Positions 7,633-16,747 of a stretch of DNA of 64,000 nucleotides are shown here, one piece after another. The stretch covers positions 3,534,001 through 3,598,000 of the forward strand of contig NZ_CP059735.1 of the NCBI RefSeq assembly GCF_000948975.2. The letters run 5' to 3'. The DNA comes from Thalassomonas actiniarum. Its GTDB lineage: Bacteria > Pseudomonadota > Gammaproteobacteria > Enterobacterales > Alteromonadaceae. The position numbers and the translations under genes were made by a program. Every line of letters starts with the position of its first letter. The stretch's first letter is position 1. The notes under the pieces are model-generated. The model had not been told where the DNA came from. It worked only from the letters and a program-made list of their open reading frames with translations, and ran no database searches.

Positions 7633-9729
7633 CTAATGAAGTGTCAGTGAAACGGCTTCATCGATGAAACTGTCTATGCCCAGATAAGACGCCTGGCGGC
7701 TGTCAATATGATAAAAGTCAGGGGATAGTGCCTGGCTATATGCACTTTGCCATTCTATCAGGGCAAAATCATCAATATCTATCCGGGCTTTCTCGCCGTT
7801 TTCCAGTACCAGCTCCGCCAGCACCCGGTAACTTCTATAACCCACACGGGGAGAGTTAAATTCCAGCTCAACATGTTGCCAGCCAGGCTCTCCGGTTAAG
7901 GCCACACTGCCGATCAGGTGTTTTTTCCCGTGCTTAAAAGCATCAAACAGCTTCTGGGATTTCTTGCGCCCCTGCCAGTAAAAATTCACTTTCACCGCCT
8001 TGTCGATGTTAAATTTTGCGGTGACAGTCATCATGCTGCCGCCCTTATACACCCTTCTAAAACTCTGCATGCCGAAAAGGCTCGGTTTTTCTTTGCTTAA
8101 CGCCAGCGACAAACTTCTTGAGCCGCTGGCGCCAAAGTCATTCACCGCCATGGCGGTGCGATCAAACAACCAGCCGCGCTCCGGGCTGTTAAAAGTGGCA
8201 AAGCTTTCAAAATCGCTGCCATTGATTAAGTTAGTGCCCAGACGATAAGCCGCCCCTTTATCCGGCAAGTTAATCGCCGCGAGCTGTTGCTGCCAGGGCA
8301 AATGATACAGGCTTGCCACCCTGGCGCCTTTATCAAATAAAAGCTGATGTATTTTTTTTTGCGTATTTTCAGGCTGTTCAGTGGCAATTTTCGATAACAG
8401 GGTATTCGTTATCACCCCATGACCGCCGGATTGGCCAATATGGGTGCCACGAAGCTTTGATAATTGGCGCAGGCGCTTCATAACGGTATAACGTTGCATC
8501 CCGGTGGCAGGTGTCGGCTTATAGCCTTTAACATAAACCGGCACTATCTCTGCCCGGTGAAATTTGCCGCTATCGAGCCAGACATATAGAAGAAAGCTGT
8601 GTTGGGTGGCGCTGAAGTTCTGATCAAAAACAAAATTGCCCATGGAATAGGCGATAAGCTTGTTATTATACAGCTCCAGCCCCTGGCTGACATGGGGATG
8701 ATGGGCTATGGCCAGTGCAGCACCGGCATCAAGGGACGACTTTAACCTTTGCTCGGTCACCCCGGTCGGGCCGTCGGCATATTCCTTACTGCCGTGATAT
8801 TGCACGATTGTGATCCGGTTTTGTTCAACTTCCCCCGCCACTGAGCTCAGCATATTCGCCATAGAGCCATATGCGGCGCCGCCGTGCTGATGAGTGGCCG
8901 TTTGTGTCGGTTTGCCACTGCCTTCCCAGCCGACATAACCCAACATGGAAAAATCCTGCCCCTTAAGCTGCTGCCTGTGGGCCTTTAACGCGGCCTGCTC
9001 ATTCACACCGGCCCCGGAATATGCCAGCCCGCTTTTATCCAGATAGGCTAAGGTTGAATTTAATCCGGACTCTTTATAGTCATAGGTATGGTTATTGCCC
9101 AGGGAGACATAATCTACACCGGCCCAGCTCAGGGCATCAAGCACTTCGGGCCGGGAGTAAAAAGTCACCGATTTGGCCGCCCGCTCCCCCGGCGTTTTCT
9201 CGGCGACCTGGGTTTCAAGGTTAACGGCGGCATAATCGGCAAGGCTCATATAAGGCTTGATATGCTCGACAATTGCCCGGCTGTCGGCAAGTTGATGCCC
9301 GGGACGGATCAAAACTTCATCGCCGAAATAAGGCTGGTAATAACGCCGTCCCATCATCACATCACCGCCAAACGCCAGCATCACCCGGTTTTTAACCCGG
9401 GACACCAAACTGATGCCGTTAAGCAGGGAAACCGCATTTTGCTCCAGTTCATAATGGCTAAAAGTTTGAACTAAAGGAAAATAATCTGGGTGCGAGAACC
9501 TGATCTGATAGCTCTGGGCAACGCCGGGATTGAGGGTAAAAGTACCGTCTGCGCCGCTTATGCCCTGTATTTCAAGTATTGAGACCTTCACCCCGGCTAC
9601 CGGCCTGGCTTGCTCGTCAACCAGGCTGCCCGCCAGGGTAAAACCAACCTCTCCTTTGCCCATGGCAAAACTGTTGGCACTTAAGCCCGGCTGCAAAGCC
9701 AGTAAACAAGCTATTAGAAAATACCGCAT
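7633..9729 (-). CDS. exported CapA-family (PGA_cap) phosphoesterase-like protein
   Basis: This is a 698-residue protein with a signal peptide (RYFLIACLLALQPGLSANSFA). A carboxypeptidase-regulatory-like beta-sandwich (about 30-105) is followed by a CapA/PgsA-type metallophosphoesterase domain (about 115-390) with AFGGDVMMGR, NLET, SLGNNHTYDY, HGSKEY, AHHPH and SMGNF. The C-terminal ~220 residues look like a beta-rich binding domain. CapA proteins act in poly-gamma-glutamate or capsule export, but no pgs/cap partners are present, so its substrate is unknown. The ATG at 9729 was chosen because AGGA lies six bases upstream; the ATG at 9735 abuts the same ribosome-binding site. It is convergent with the c-di-GMP gene. 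Confidence 0.8.
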   Translation of the reverse strand: MRYFLIACLLALQPGLSANSFAMGKGEVGFTLAGSLVDEQARPVAGVKVSILEIQGISGADGTFTLNPGVAQSYQIRFSHPDYFPLVQTFSHYELEQNAVSLLNGISLVSRVKNRVMLAFGGDVMMGRRYYQPYFGDEVLIRPGHQLADSRAIVEHIKPYMSLADYAAVNLETQVAEKTPGERAAKSVTFYSRPEVLDALSWAGVDYVSLGNNHTYDYKESGLNSTLAYLDKSGLAYSGAGVNEQAALKAHRQQLKGQDFSMLGYVGWEGSGKPTQTATHQHGGAAYGSMANMLSSVAGEVEQNRITIVQYHGSKEYADGPTGVTEQRLKSSLDAGAALAIAHHPHVSQGLELYNNKLIAYSMGNFVFDQNFSATQHSFLLYVWLDSGKFHRAEIVPVYVKGYKPTPATGMQRYTVMKRLRQLSKLRGTHIGQSGGHGVITNTLLSKIATEQPENTQKKIHQLLFDKGARVASLYHLPWQQQLAAINLPDKGAAYRLGTNLINGSDFESFATFNSPERGWLFDRTAMAVNDFGASGSRSLSLALSKEKPSLFGMQSFRRVYKGGSMMTVTAKFNIDKAVKVNFYWQGRKKSQKLFDAFKHGKKHLIGSVALTGEPGWQHVELEFNSPRVGYRSYRVLAELVLENGEKARIDIDDFALIEWQSAYSQALSPDFYHIDSRQASYLGIDSFIDEAVSLTLH

Positions 9730-9987
9730 TATCATTCCTGTCGTTCATTTTTACTGCCAGTATATCGTTTTTACCTGCCCGGCTTTTATTCCTATCGCTA
9801 GCTAGTCCATAACTTGAGGGTATAGCTAAAGCCACAAAGAAATGAATCGCAGCCAGGGCTTACGGCCGGACTTATGCAAAAAATCAGCCTTAAATCCAGA
9901 TAACAACTTGCAACAAATTGTATACTGTATAATATAAAAGCAAGTGCGGTTTAACATAATAATAACAATAAACAGAGGGAGCAGCGG

Positions 9988-10416
9988 ATGAGCAGTGCCG
10001 AGCAACTATTACAGTTTAATGAGTCTATTCGGGCTGAGCCGCTATTGCCGTTCACTATAACACCTGTAAAACCGGTAGAGACATTAACGGCTAAAGAGCT
10101 GTTTTTCATTCATCAGCTGGATAAAATCACTGCCGAGCATCACCACGATCTGCTTTTTAACAGCTCGGTTGCCGCCAAGTTGCTCGCCACCAGCCAGCGC
10201 CAGCTGCACAGAAAACTGACTCAGCTGTTTCAGAAAAACTTTACCCAATACCTGGGACAGTATCGGTTGGCGCGCGCACTGCCGCTGTTAAAAACCGGCC
10301 TGCAAATCGTGCTGATATGCGACATGGTCGGCTTTTCCTCCCCTTCTTATTTTGCCAAATGCTTCAAGAAAACCTATGGCATAACCCCTAAACAGTTCCA
10401 ACAGGGCAAACGATAA
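9988..10416 (+). CDS. short AraC-type transcription regulator (DNA-binding domain only)
   Basis: This is a 142-residue protein. Residues about 55-140 form the double helix-turn-helix of the AraC/XylS family (KLLATSQRQLHRKL, then MVGFSSPSYFAKCFKKTYGITPKQF). The ~50 residues before it are too short for a normal ligand-binding domain, so this is a minimal regulator or a truncated gene. The start is well supported by GAGGGAG upstream. It sits just ahead of two small secreted proteins on the same strand and may control them (inference from position only). Confidence 0.85.
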   Translation: MSSAEQLLQFNESIRAEPLLPFTITPVKPVETLTAKELFFIHQLDKITAEHHHDLLFNSSVAAKLLATSQRQLHRKLTQLFQKNFTQYLGQYRLARALPLLKTGLQIVLICDMVGFSSPSYFAKCFKKTYGITPKQFQQGKR

Positions 10417-10552
10417 AAAATGGCCAATCCGTGATATTTTTTGGCGAACCTGTTTTATCGCCCGCAGGAAAAAATCAGTAGACTGATGGGGTCTGCAAGG
10501 CTTTGCAGCTAAATGTAGAACTGTCACTACCTGTAATTAAAAGGATAAAAAA

Positions 10553-10747
10553 ATGAACTCAGCAACAATAAGAAAAACATTATTAGCCCTTAGCCTGGGA
10601 CTGGGATTAAGCGGCCTGGCATCAAACATTGCCATTGCCGGACCAGGCGAAAGAGAGTGCCAGACCCTGGAGCAAAGATGCCTTCAAGGTGATGCCGCTG
10701 CCTGTGATACCCATGACCGTTTATGCTGGCGCTGGGGTCCGCTTTAA
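10553..10747 (+). CDS. small Cys-rich secreted protein 1
   Basis: This is a 64-residue precursor with a clear signal peptide (charged start, LLALSLGLGLSGLASNIAIA, cut near residue 29). The ~35-residue mature part has four cysteines spaced C-x6-C-x7-C-x6-C and a GD pair in the middle loop. AAAGGA lies six bases before the ATG. The next gene encodes a paralogue with the same cysteine spacing and a nearly identical leader. Function is unknown; an exported peptide with two disulfides is the most that can be said. Confidence 0.8.
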   Translation: MNSATIRKTLLALSLGLGLSGLASNIAIAGPGERECQTLEQRCLQGDAAACDTHDRLCWRWGPL

Positions 10748-10813
10748 ACCGGCTCTGAAAACAAAAGGAAATCTTGACGTTTTTCTTTTCTATAAAATTA
10801 ACAAGGAATTTTT

Positions 10814-11002
10814 ATGAAATTAGCAAATATCAAAAAAATATTTCTGGCACTTAGTCTGGGATTTGGCCTGAGCGGCTTTGCTTCTGTGACTGCCGTTGCC
10901 GGCCCCGCGTTAACCTGCAATGAGATGGAAGAGCAGTGCCGCTTGGGTGATCGCTACGCCTGTATTCAGCTTGAGTTCTACTGTGGTATCGGCGCTCCCT
11001 AA
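10814..11002 (+). CDS. small Cys-rich secreted protein 2 (paralogue)
   Basis: This is a 62-residue paralogue of the gene 66 bases upstream, with signal peptide FLALSLGFGLSGFASVTAVA and a mature part with the identical C-x6-C-x7-C-x6-C pattern and GD pair. The leaders match closely while the inter-cysteine residues differ, as expected for tandem duplication and divergence under a structural constraint. AAGGA lies upstream of the ATG. Function is unknown. Confidence 0.8.
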   Translation: MKLANIKKIFLALSLGFGLSGFASVTAVAGPALTCNEMEEQCRLGDRYACIQLEFYCGIGAP

Positions 11003-11108
11003 CCCCGAAAGCGCCTGTTGGGCCTGCAGATAACGCGCGGCATAATGCTCATTTGCATTTACTGCCGCGGGTTAACTGCTTGCCCAAACACCTGCTCCCC
11101 TTCCCCGA

Positions 11109-12278
11109 TCAGTTTCTGATAATGTGATGGTTATTCTGTTCATCCCTGAGCACATCATTATTCAGATAATGGATAAACTTGGCTGCGCCATACTGATTTG
11201 GCTGGCCGTCATTGATCATGGTATTTCCCCAAACGAGATTAGCACCATAGGTTAAACGCACATAACTGCGGATCCCTTCCTCGGTAGAATCAATAATGGT
11301 GTTGTTTATATACTGGTGCGGTAAACCCGCCTGCCCCATTTGTGTGCCTTCCGCAGGACGGTTATCGGCAAAAATACCATAGCTGCCCGCGTTTATAATG
11401 GTGTTGTTTTTAATGCGGATATCCTGGCCAATAGCAATAACGCCGTTCCCTGAGCCGGTATTGATCACGTTATTTTCTAAAACAACCTGGTTGCCGCCGA
11501 TTTGGATGCCGTTGTTCTGGTAGACGGCAAAAGGATCCTGCCCGTATAACGACACCTGGTTGTCACTGATCAGGGTGTCCCGGCTTAAGGCGTTGGCCTG
11601 AATACCTTCCGACGCAGTATTGTGCACCAGGTTATGCTGGACACGCAGGCCCTGTAAATCATGGGGGTAAACCTTTTGCTCGACGCCATCACACACCAGG
11701 GTACGATAATGGCCGGTGTAGCCTAAATACATGCCTTCCCCCCTTTGGGTATTGTGGATCCAGTTATGGTGTATGTTGAGGTTGGCTAATGTGAAGTTGC
11801 CTGCCTGGGTGTCTGACTCACAAGTAGGATCTGTTTTCGCCATGATACCGGCAAAGTCAGCCTGATAGATTTCAATATTATTGACTTCAATATCAGTCGA
11901 GCGCTTCTCGATGCCGAGTGTACCGCCAAGGCGAAGTCCGTAATGGTTATCAGCATCACCTGTGCCGGATAAGTTAACATGGCTCGACTGTTGGATGCTG
12001 ATGGCATAATGATAAGGAATGGTTTCAACCACCCCACCACAGTTTTTTACCACGACAGGTTCGCTTGCCGTGCCATGAATATTGCTTAATTTCATCGGAC
12101 CGCGCTGACCGGCTGCCAGGCACAAGGTTTGTCCGGGCATAATGCCCTGCGCTGCGCCGTCAAAAGCATAATGGCTGGAAGGCAGGGTGAAATCACAACC
12201 ACAGTCTTCATTGGCTATTACCCCGCCTGAGAGCAAGCTTGATGTGATCAGCACAGTGATTAATTTATATTGCATCAT
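11109..12278 (-). CDS. secreted right-handed beta-helix repeat protein
   Basis: This is a 389-residue protein with a signal peptide ending near VIANE. From about residue 60 onward it consists of PbH1-type parallel beta-helix turns with repeated asparagine/isoleucine ladders such as VQHNLVHNTASEGIQ, LENNVINTGSGNGV and IKNNTIINAGSYGI. This fold is typical of polysaccharide lyases and surface carbohydrate-binding proteins. No catalytic signature could be assigned, so lyase activity is only possible. AAAGGA precedes the tandem ATGs. No sugar-utilisation genes surround it. Confidence 0.8.
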   Translation of the reverse strand: MMQYKLITVLITSSLLSGGVIANEDCGCDFTLPSSHYAFDGAAQGIMPGQTLCLAAGQRGPMKLSNIHGTASEPVVVKNCGGVVETIPYHYAISIQQSSHVNLSGTGDADNHYGLRLGGTLGIEKRSTDIEVNNIEIYQADFAGIMAKTDPTCESDTQAGNFTLANLNIHHNWIHNTQRGEGMYLGYTGHYRTLVCDGVEQKVYPHDLQGLRVQHNLVHNTASEGIQANALSRDTLISDNQVSLYGQDPFAVYQNNGIQIGGNQVVLENNVINTGSGNGVIAIGQDIRIKNNTIINAGSYGIFADNRPAEGTQMGQAGLPHQYINNTIIDSTEEGIRSYVRLTYGANLVWGNTMINDGQPNQYGAAKFIHYLNNDVLRDEQNNHHIIRN

Positions 12279-12547
12279 GTTATTCCTTTAAGCATATCTC
12301 TTGGTTTGATCGGGATTAATCAAGATAAGAGGACAAAGTGCCAAAAGTCTAAATGAATCTTGCACGTAAACAAGTTTGCCAGCCCCCCTAACTGGGGGGG
12401 AACAGTGAAAAACGCCAGATGATGGAATTAAAAGAGATGGGGCTGAGCTATCCTGTGCGTGTAAAATGTCGCACAGGAGAGCAGCGGTTTAATCAACAAA
12501 GCATACGGTAGGCATAGGCAAAGCTCCCCAAGGCAGGCACAGGCTAA

Positions 12548-13198
12548 TTACTTACTTTTGCGATAAACCCCAAAATGCACAAAGTCATACTCACTACGTT
12601 TACCGGGGCGCACTTTTCTCGGCACCACATGTTTTACCGGCGGCAGCGACAATAAATAAGCCGCTATAGCGATGGCATCATCGTCCGTTATTTTCGCATA
12701 AGCCGGCCAGGGCATCACAGATAAGGTATGCTGGCCATATTGATTCACCCCGGTGCGCAACATTTCAATAATATCGCTCTCGTTCCAAAGCCCGATGCCG
12801 GTTTCGGGATCTGAGGTCAGGTTACCGGGAAAAACCACGCCGGGATTGCTTTGTGTCAAAGGATCAGAGAATGCAATGCCGGTTCGGGATCCCGCCAGCA
12901 AGCGGTGAAGGTTGGGAGAGCCCACCAGCGCACCGTCGGTATGGCAGGTGCTACATCCCAGTAACTCAACCAAATATTTGCCGTGCGCAACCTGGTCTTT
13001 GGAGTAATAACGCTCGGTCAGCACCACAGGTTCCGGCGCGGAAAGCATAGTGGAAGGTTCAAGTAACTCATAATCGGGTTTGTCGGTACCCGTAGTGGTA
13101 CAGGCAGCAATTAAGCCAAACAGCACAAAAAGAAACACATCTGCGGCGGTTCTGCCGACAGACAATTGAGGGGGAGCAATGGCGACTCTAGAATTCAT
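12548..13198 (-). CDS. cytochrome c lipoprotein
   Basis: This is a 216-residue protein with lipobox LIAAC, giving a lipid-anchored periplasmic protein. It contains one class I cytochrome c domain with heme site CSTCH and a likely distal Met in SVMPWPAYAKITDDD. It resembles the c-type subunits that serve periplasmic dehydrogenases, but no dehydrogenase lies next to it. The ATG at 13198 is preferred because GGAG sits seven bases upstream; an in-frame ATG at 13237 would bury the signal peptide. Confidence 0.85.
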   Translation of the reverse strand: MNSRVAIAPPQLSVGRTAADVFLFVLFGLIAACTTTGTDKPDYELLEPSTMLSAPEPVVLTERYYSKDQVAHGKYLVELLGCSTCHTDGALVGSPNLHRLLAGSRTGIAFSDPLTQSNPGVVFPGNLTSDPETGIGLWNESDIIEMLRTGVNQYGQHTLSVMPWPAYAKITDDDAIAIAAYLLSLPPVKHVVPRKVRPGKRSEYDFVHFGVYRKSK

Positions 13199-13367
13199 GG
13201 TTATCTCCGTTACCAAAAATAATGACGAGTAAAACAAAGCTAGTCATTAACATGTTCCGGTTCAAACCTGTTGCATCAAATAAAGAGAGTTTTCATTATT
13301 TAATTGTTTTATATCAAATTTGCTCGTCAATTCGACAAATATGATTTTTGAAGTTTACCTCTGAAGA

Positions 13368-14183
13368 TCAGTCATCATATTTTTCAAGCAGTTCATGATA
13401 TGTCATCCCCAAATGTTTTTGGTAAATACCATCAATACTGCCGTCATTTAACATATTCATAAATGCCCTTCTGAAATCAGTGTGTTGCGCTAAATGCTGC
13501 TTGCCAAAACTCAGCGTCAAAAACCTGATTTTCATGGCCGGCCCTAGCGCACTCAACTTTAGCTGATGTCTGTTCACTAAAAAGGTACTGCTTATTACGT
13601 CCCCGAAAAAAGCTTGTAGCCTGCCCTTGGCTAACATTTTTAAGCCCTGCAAATCATCTAAAACATCATACTTCTCTCCAAAGCCCTGATATTCTATAAA
13701 GTCTTTAGGATAGCCATAATCTCGTACATAACCAACGGATTGATTTTCAAATTGCACATAGCCCTTGAAATCGCCAAATTGGCTGTCCTGATGAACCCAA
13801 AAAATCAATATCCATAAAACCGGACCTCGTTCAATATGCAGAGAATTTGGAATTGAAACATCCCCGTCGACTAAAAGATCAACTTTACCGGCTAAAAACT
13901 CGGCCTTGCACCGGGCCCAGGGCATTTTGCTGTAACTCACCTTGATATTGGCCCGTTGCAATATGGCGTTATAGATTTCTATTGAGATCCCGGCGGGCTT
14001 ACCGTCCACTTGATAGCTGTAGGGAGGCCAGTCTGCGTAACATGCTGATAGAGAGTTACTTTTTCCAATGACTGAGCAAGAGGCCACCATTAACAATACG
14101 TAGAGCAATAATCGCGGGTGCATATGAATGAAATTTTCATTGAATGGTAAATAAATACTAAAACAAGCAAGAGTATAGCTCAT
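13368..14183 (-). CDS. periplasmic amino-acid-type substrate-binding protein (SBP_bac_3)
   Basis: This is a 271-residue protein of the family-3 solute-binding fold: CYADWPPYSYQVDGKPAGISIEIYNAIL at the start of lobe 1, a lobe-2 stretch VGYVRDYGYPKDF, and a C-terminal MLNDGSIDGIYQKHLG. A signal peptide begins at the second Met (MHPRLLLYVLLMVASC), so translation may start at 14123 rather than 14183; no strong ribosome-binding site decides. No permease or ATPase is adjacent, so it may be an orphan binding or sensory protein. Confidence 0.75.
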   Translation of the reverse strand: MSYTLACFSIYLPFNENFIHMHPRLLLYVLLMVASCSVIGKSNSLSACYADWPPYSYQVDGKPAGISIEIYNAILQRANIKVSYSKMPWARCKAEFLAGKVDLLVDGDVSIPNSLHIERGPVLWILIFWVHQDSQFGDFKGYVQFENQSVGYVRDYGYPKDFIEYQGFGEKYDVLDDLQGLKMLAKGRLQAFFGDVISSTFLVNRHQLKLSALGPAMKIRFLTLSFGKQHLAQHTDFRRAFMNMLNDGSIDGIYQKHLGMTYHELLEKYDD

Positions 14184-14576
14184 TTCAGATGTCAGTTATC
14201 TGCTCTGCTAAATGGCCAAATCCCCCCCTTACCGGGCTTAAGTGAGATTAACATTAACTATCAGTAGCCACATCAGACAACGCTTATGCATTCAGTTTGC
14301 ACACAACCCCCACTGACCATACATTTCCCTTTCACTTGCATTGCCGATATTGGTTCTGTTTTGCTTTCACCATAACACTGCTCACTTAACAGTTTTTCGC
14401 TGCAAAATAAGGTGTCCACACCGCTTGCCCGTTACTCGCGAAGATAAGTTGGATTTATTCATAATCAGCGCTATTGTTACAGCGTAGCTAAATTTATCAC
14501 CGTTAGATTTTAAATAAGTAGTCGTGAAAATGAATACGGTAAATGCTCTTAATGAACGCTGTTAGGGGGAACAGCT
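14184..14576. other. non-coding gap between divergent genes
   Basis: This is 393 bases between the divergent binding-protein and Cys-rich lipoprotein genes. It must hold both promoters. I see no RNA gene, strong hairpin or convincing small gene in it. Confidence 0.5.
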
Positions 14577-15626
14577 ATGCGCACTATCTATTTGATACTA
14601 CTAATGTGCTTATTTTCAGGCTGTGCGGTCAAACCCGAATACACGCTGCAAAAAGCTACAGGTATAGAGATTGGACTCAGCAAAGAAACAAACGAAATAT
14701 TCAGGCTGATAGACAGAAAAAATCACCTTATTGCCAAAACAAAAGCAACAGGGAAAACACTTTTTTTCTCATTACCTACACATACTTCACCAAGCCTCTG
14801 TTACGCCATTATCAATAATAAAGGCGAGCCTTTATTTGATAAAAACAAGGGCATAAAAATAACCTCCGTTTATCACTATCAACAAAAAAAGATACAACGC
14901 AATATTGCCCAGCAAAAATATAACAGCTGCGCACGAAATGAAAAGCCTTATGCCGCCAGGGTAAATAAGACATGGGCAACGCTTAACAAAAACAAGCTTT
15001 TTAATGGCCGTACCTGTAATTTGCCTGCGCAGCGTGCCGTACCTCCTTTTCCAAAAACGATTTGCGGCAGTTATACTCAATGCCAAAAATTAGCCCAGGA
15101 CTCATGTATAAAAAACCTGGTGGATGCGGAAACATGCGCATTGACCCTGGCCAAAACCAAGGTACACAGCTCAATTACCAGTGTCAGTTGCGGGGCATTG
15201 CTATCGTCACTTAATGGCGAAAAATATGGCATTGGCGCAGGCCTGCAAGATGCTATTACCGGCTATCTCGACCAACATACAAAAAATATGATTGATTCAG
15301 GTGAATACGGAAAAGCATTTGCTACCGGCGCGTTGAGAGTTTTATTTACCTATATGCGTACAGAGTCTTGCAAAACAAACTTTACCGATGCCGCCTATGC
15401 GCCTATTAAAAGGTGGAAGCAGAGAAAAGCCTATATAGAAAACGAGCCTTATCAGGCCCAAAAGCAATGTAATACCCTGATACATCATTATAATTCGGCA
15501 TTTGATACATCTGAGAACAATAAATCATGTATGAAAAAGCAACAGGAACAACTGGTTTATTTAACCAAGTGGATAGATAAAGAAAAAAAAGCCAGCTCTG
15601 TGCCCAAAACCTGCACTTTCAGGTAA
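14577..15626 (+). CDS. Cys-rich lipoprotein of unknown function
   Basis: This is a 349-residue protein with lipoprotein signal peptide MRTIYLILLMCLFSGC. The mature part contains about a dozen further cysteines spread along its length (for example RTCNL, TICGSY, TQCQK, DSCIK, ESCKT), which suggests a disulfide-stabilised periplasmic or outer-membrane protein. It is Lys/Asn-rich with no recognisable domain, and its codon use is A+T-richer than many neighbours. AGGGGG lies six bases before the ATG. It is probably monocistronic. Confidence 0.75.
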   Translation: MRTIYLILLMCLFSGCAVKPEYTLQKATGIEIGLSKETNEIFRLIDRKNHLIAKTKATGKTLFFSLPTHTSPSLCYAIINNKGEPLFDKNKGIKITSVYHYQQKKIQRNIAQQKYNSCARNEKPYAARVNKTWATLNKNKLFNGRTCNLPAQRAVPPFPKTICGSYTQCQKLAQDSCIKNLVDAETCALTLAKTKVHSSITSVSCGALLSSLNGEKYGIGAGLQDAITGYLDQHTKNMIDSGEYGKAFATGALRVLFTYMRTESCKTNFTDAAYAPIKRWKQRKAYIENEPYQAQKQCNTLIHHYNSAFDTSENNKSCMKKQQEQLVYLTKWIDKEKKASSVPKTCTFR

Positions 15627-15762
15627 AGTTGATAATAGGAAAAACTTCCCGCTATAAATGTCAGCTTGACCGTCGCCAGAAACGCCACCACCTCATAAGA
15701 TTTGGGCTTAACTTTTCACTGGCGCCCGTTTGAAGGTGCCCGTTTTTGACTTGATTAACTTC

Positions 15763-16641
15763 CTAAAACAGATCTACTGTCCACTTTTCTTGCGCCAATA
15801 AAGTATCAACAAACTTTCTGATTTTTGGCATTTTCACCATGTCACGATGTACCAGCGCCCAAACGGGTATGCTCCATTCCTCACCAAGAGACAGTGCCAC
15901 TAAATCTCGGTTATTATTGATGGTTTCCTGAGGCAAAACACCAATACCACAACCGGTAAATAAGGCATGCGTTAAGATCTGCTGGCTGGAAGCTGACACA
16001 ACAATATTTTCTTCAGGCACATGATGATAAATCCATTCGTTCCACAGCAAATGTTCGGGCCTGTCTTTTAAAGCAATAAATTTATGCTGAGCAAGTTCCC
16101 GTTCATTGGGCATACCGAAATCTTCTATATAGTTTTTACTTGCACACAAGCCCAGTTTAATTTCTGACAGCGAAAATGGCACATTATCCGGGGTCTCAGG
16201 CTTGCTCCCGACACGAACCGCCAGGTCAGCTTCGCCATATTCGAGATTAAAATTTCTGAGATCGCCAATAATATCAATCCGCATTTTAGGATGTTGGCAT
16301 TGATACTGTTTAATGGAAGGCATTAGCATACCGGCGATCTCAGCCACACAGGTGATGGTGATTTTACCTGCCAAGGTTTGCTCTTTAGTTTTTAAACGCG
16401 CCGTTAACTGAGAGAACTGGCTATCGGTCACTTCTCCTAAGCGCATAATTTCCAACCCGGCTTCGGTGGGGATATAACCTTTGTCATTGCGTTGAAACAA
16501 TGTGACGCCTAAATTCTCTTCCAGGGCATCAACGTGTCGCATAACCGTAGAGCGATGAACGCTCAACGCCTGCGCGGTCGCACTAAGCGTTTTTAACTGG
16601 GCTAACTTATAAGCCGTTCTAAGTTCATTCCATTTATCCAT
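15763..16641 (-). CDS. LysR-family transcription regulator
   Basis: This is a 292-residue protein from the preferred start (MDKWNELRT). It has an N-terminal winged helix-turn-helix (LAQLKTLSATAQALSVHRSTVMRHVDALEENLGVTLF is the classic LysR pattern, with an unusual HRSTVMRHV recognition helix) and a periplasmic-binding-protein-like effector domain from about residue 85. An in-frame ATG at 16686 would add 15 residues not typical of the family. It is divergent from the flavoprotein gene and probably controls it. Confidence 0.85.
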   Translation of the reverse strand: MDKWNELRTAYKLAQLKTLSATAQALSVHRSTVMRHVDALEENLGVTLFQRNDKGYIPTEAGLEIMRLGEVTDSQFSQLTARLKTKEQTLAGKITITCVAEIAGMLMPSIKQYQCQHPKMRIDIIGDLRNFNLEYGEADLAVRVGSKPETPDNVPFSLSEIKLGLCASKNYIEDFGMPNERELAQHKFIALKDRPEHLLWNEWIYHHVPEENIVVSASSQQILTHALFTGCGIGVLPQETINNNRDLVALSLGEEWSIPVWALVHRDMVKMPKIRKFVDTLLAQEKWTVDLF

Positions 16642-16687
16642 CACCATCTCTGCAAAAATGCACACCTGCATCGCATATTCGCTCATT

Positions 16688-16726
16688 TACCGCAAAAATG
16701 CTACCGACTAATATACCGCAAAATGG
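16688..16726. promoter_or_regulatory. direct repeats in the LysR/flavoprotein divergent promoter
   Basis: TACCGCAAAAATG (16688-16700) and TACCGCAAAATGG (16714-16726) are near-identical and 26 bp apart, that is, on the same face of the helix. They lie between the divergent genes and are the best candidate for LysR operator half-sites, though LysR sites are more often inverted repeats. Confidence 0.45.
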
Positions 16727-16747
16727 TTTTAAGCGTAGAGGTAAGAA

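Noticed and set aside
12383-12400. C6/G6 hairpin between the cytochrome and beta-helix genes
   Set aside because: A very short homopolymer stem with no T-run on either strand; could be chance.
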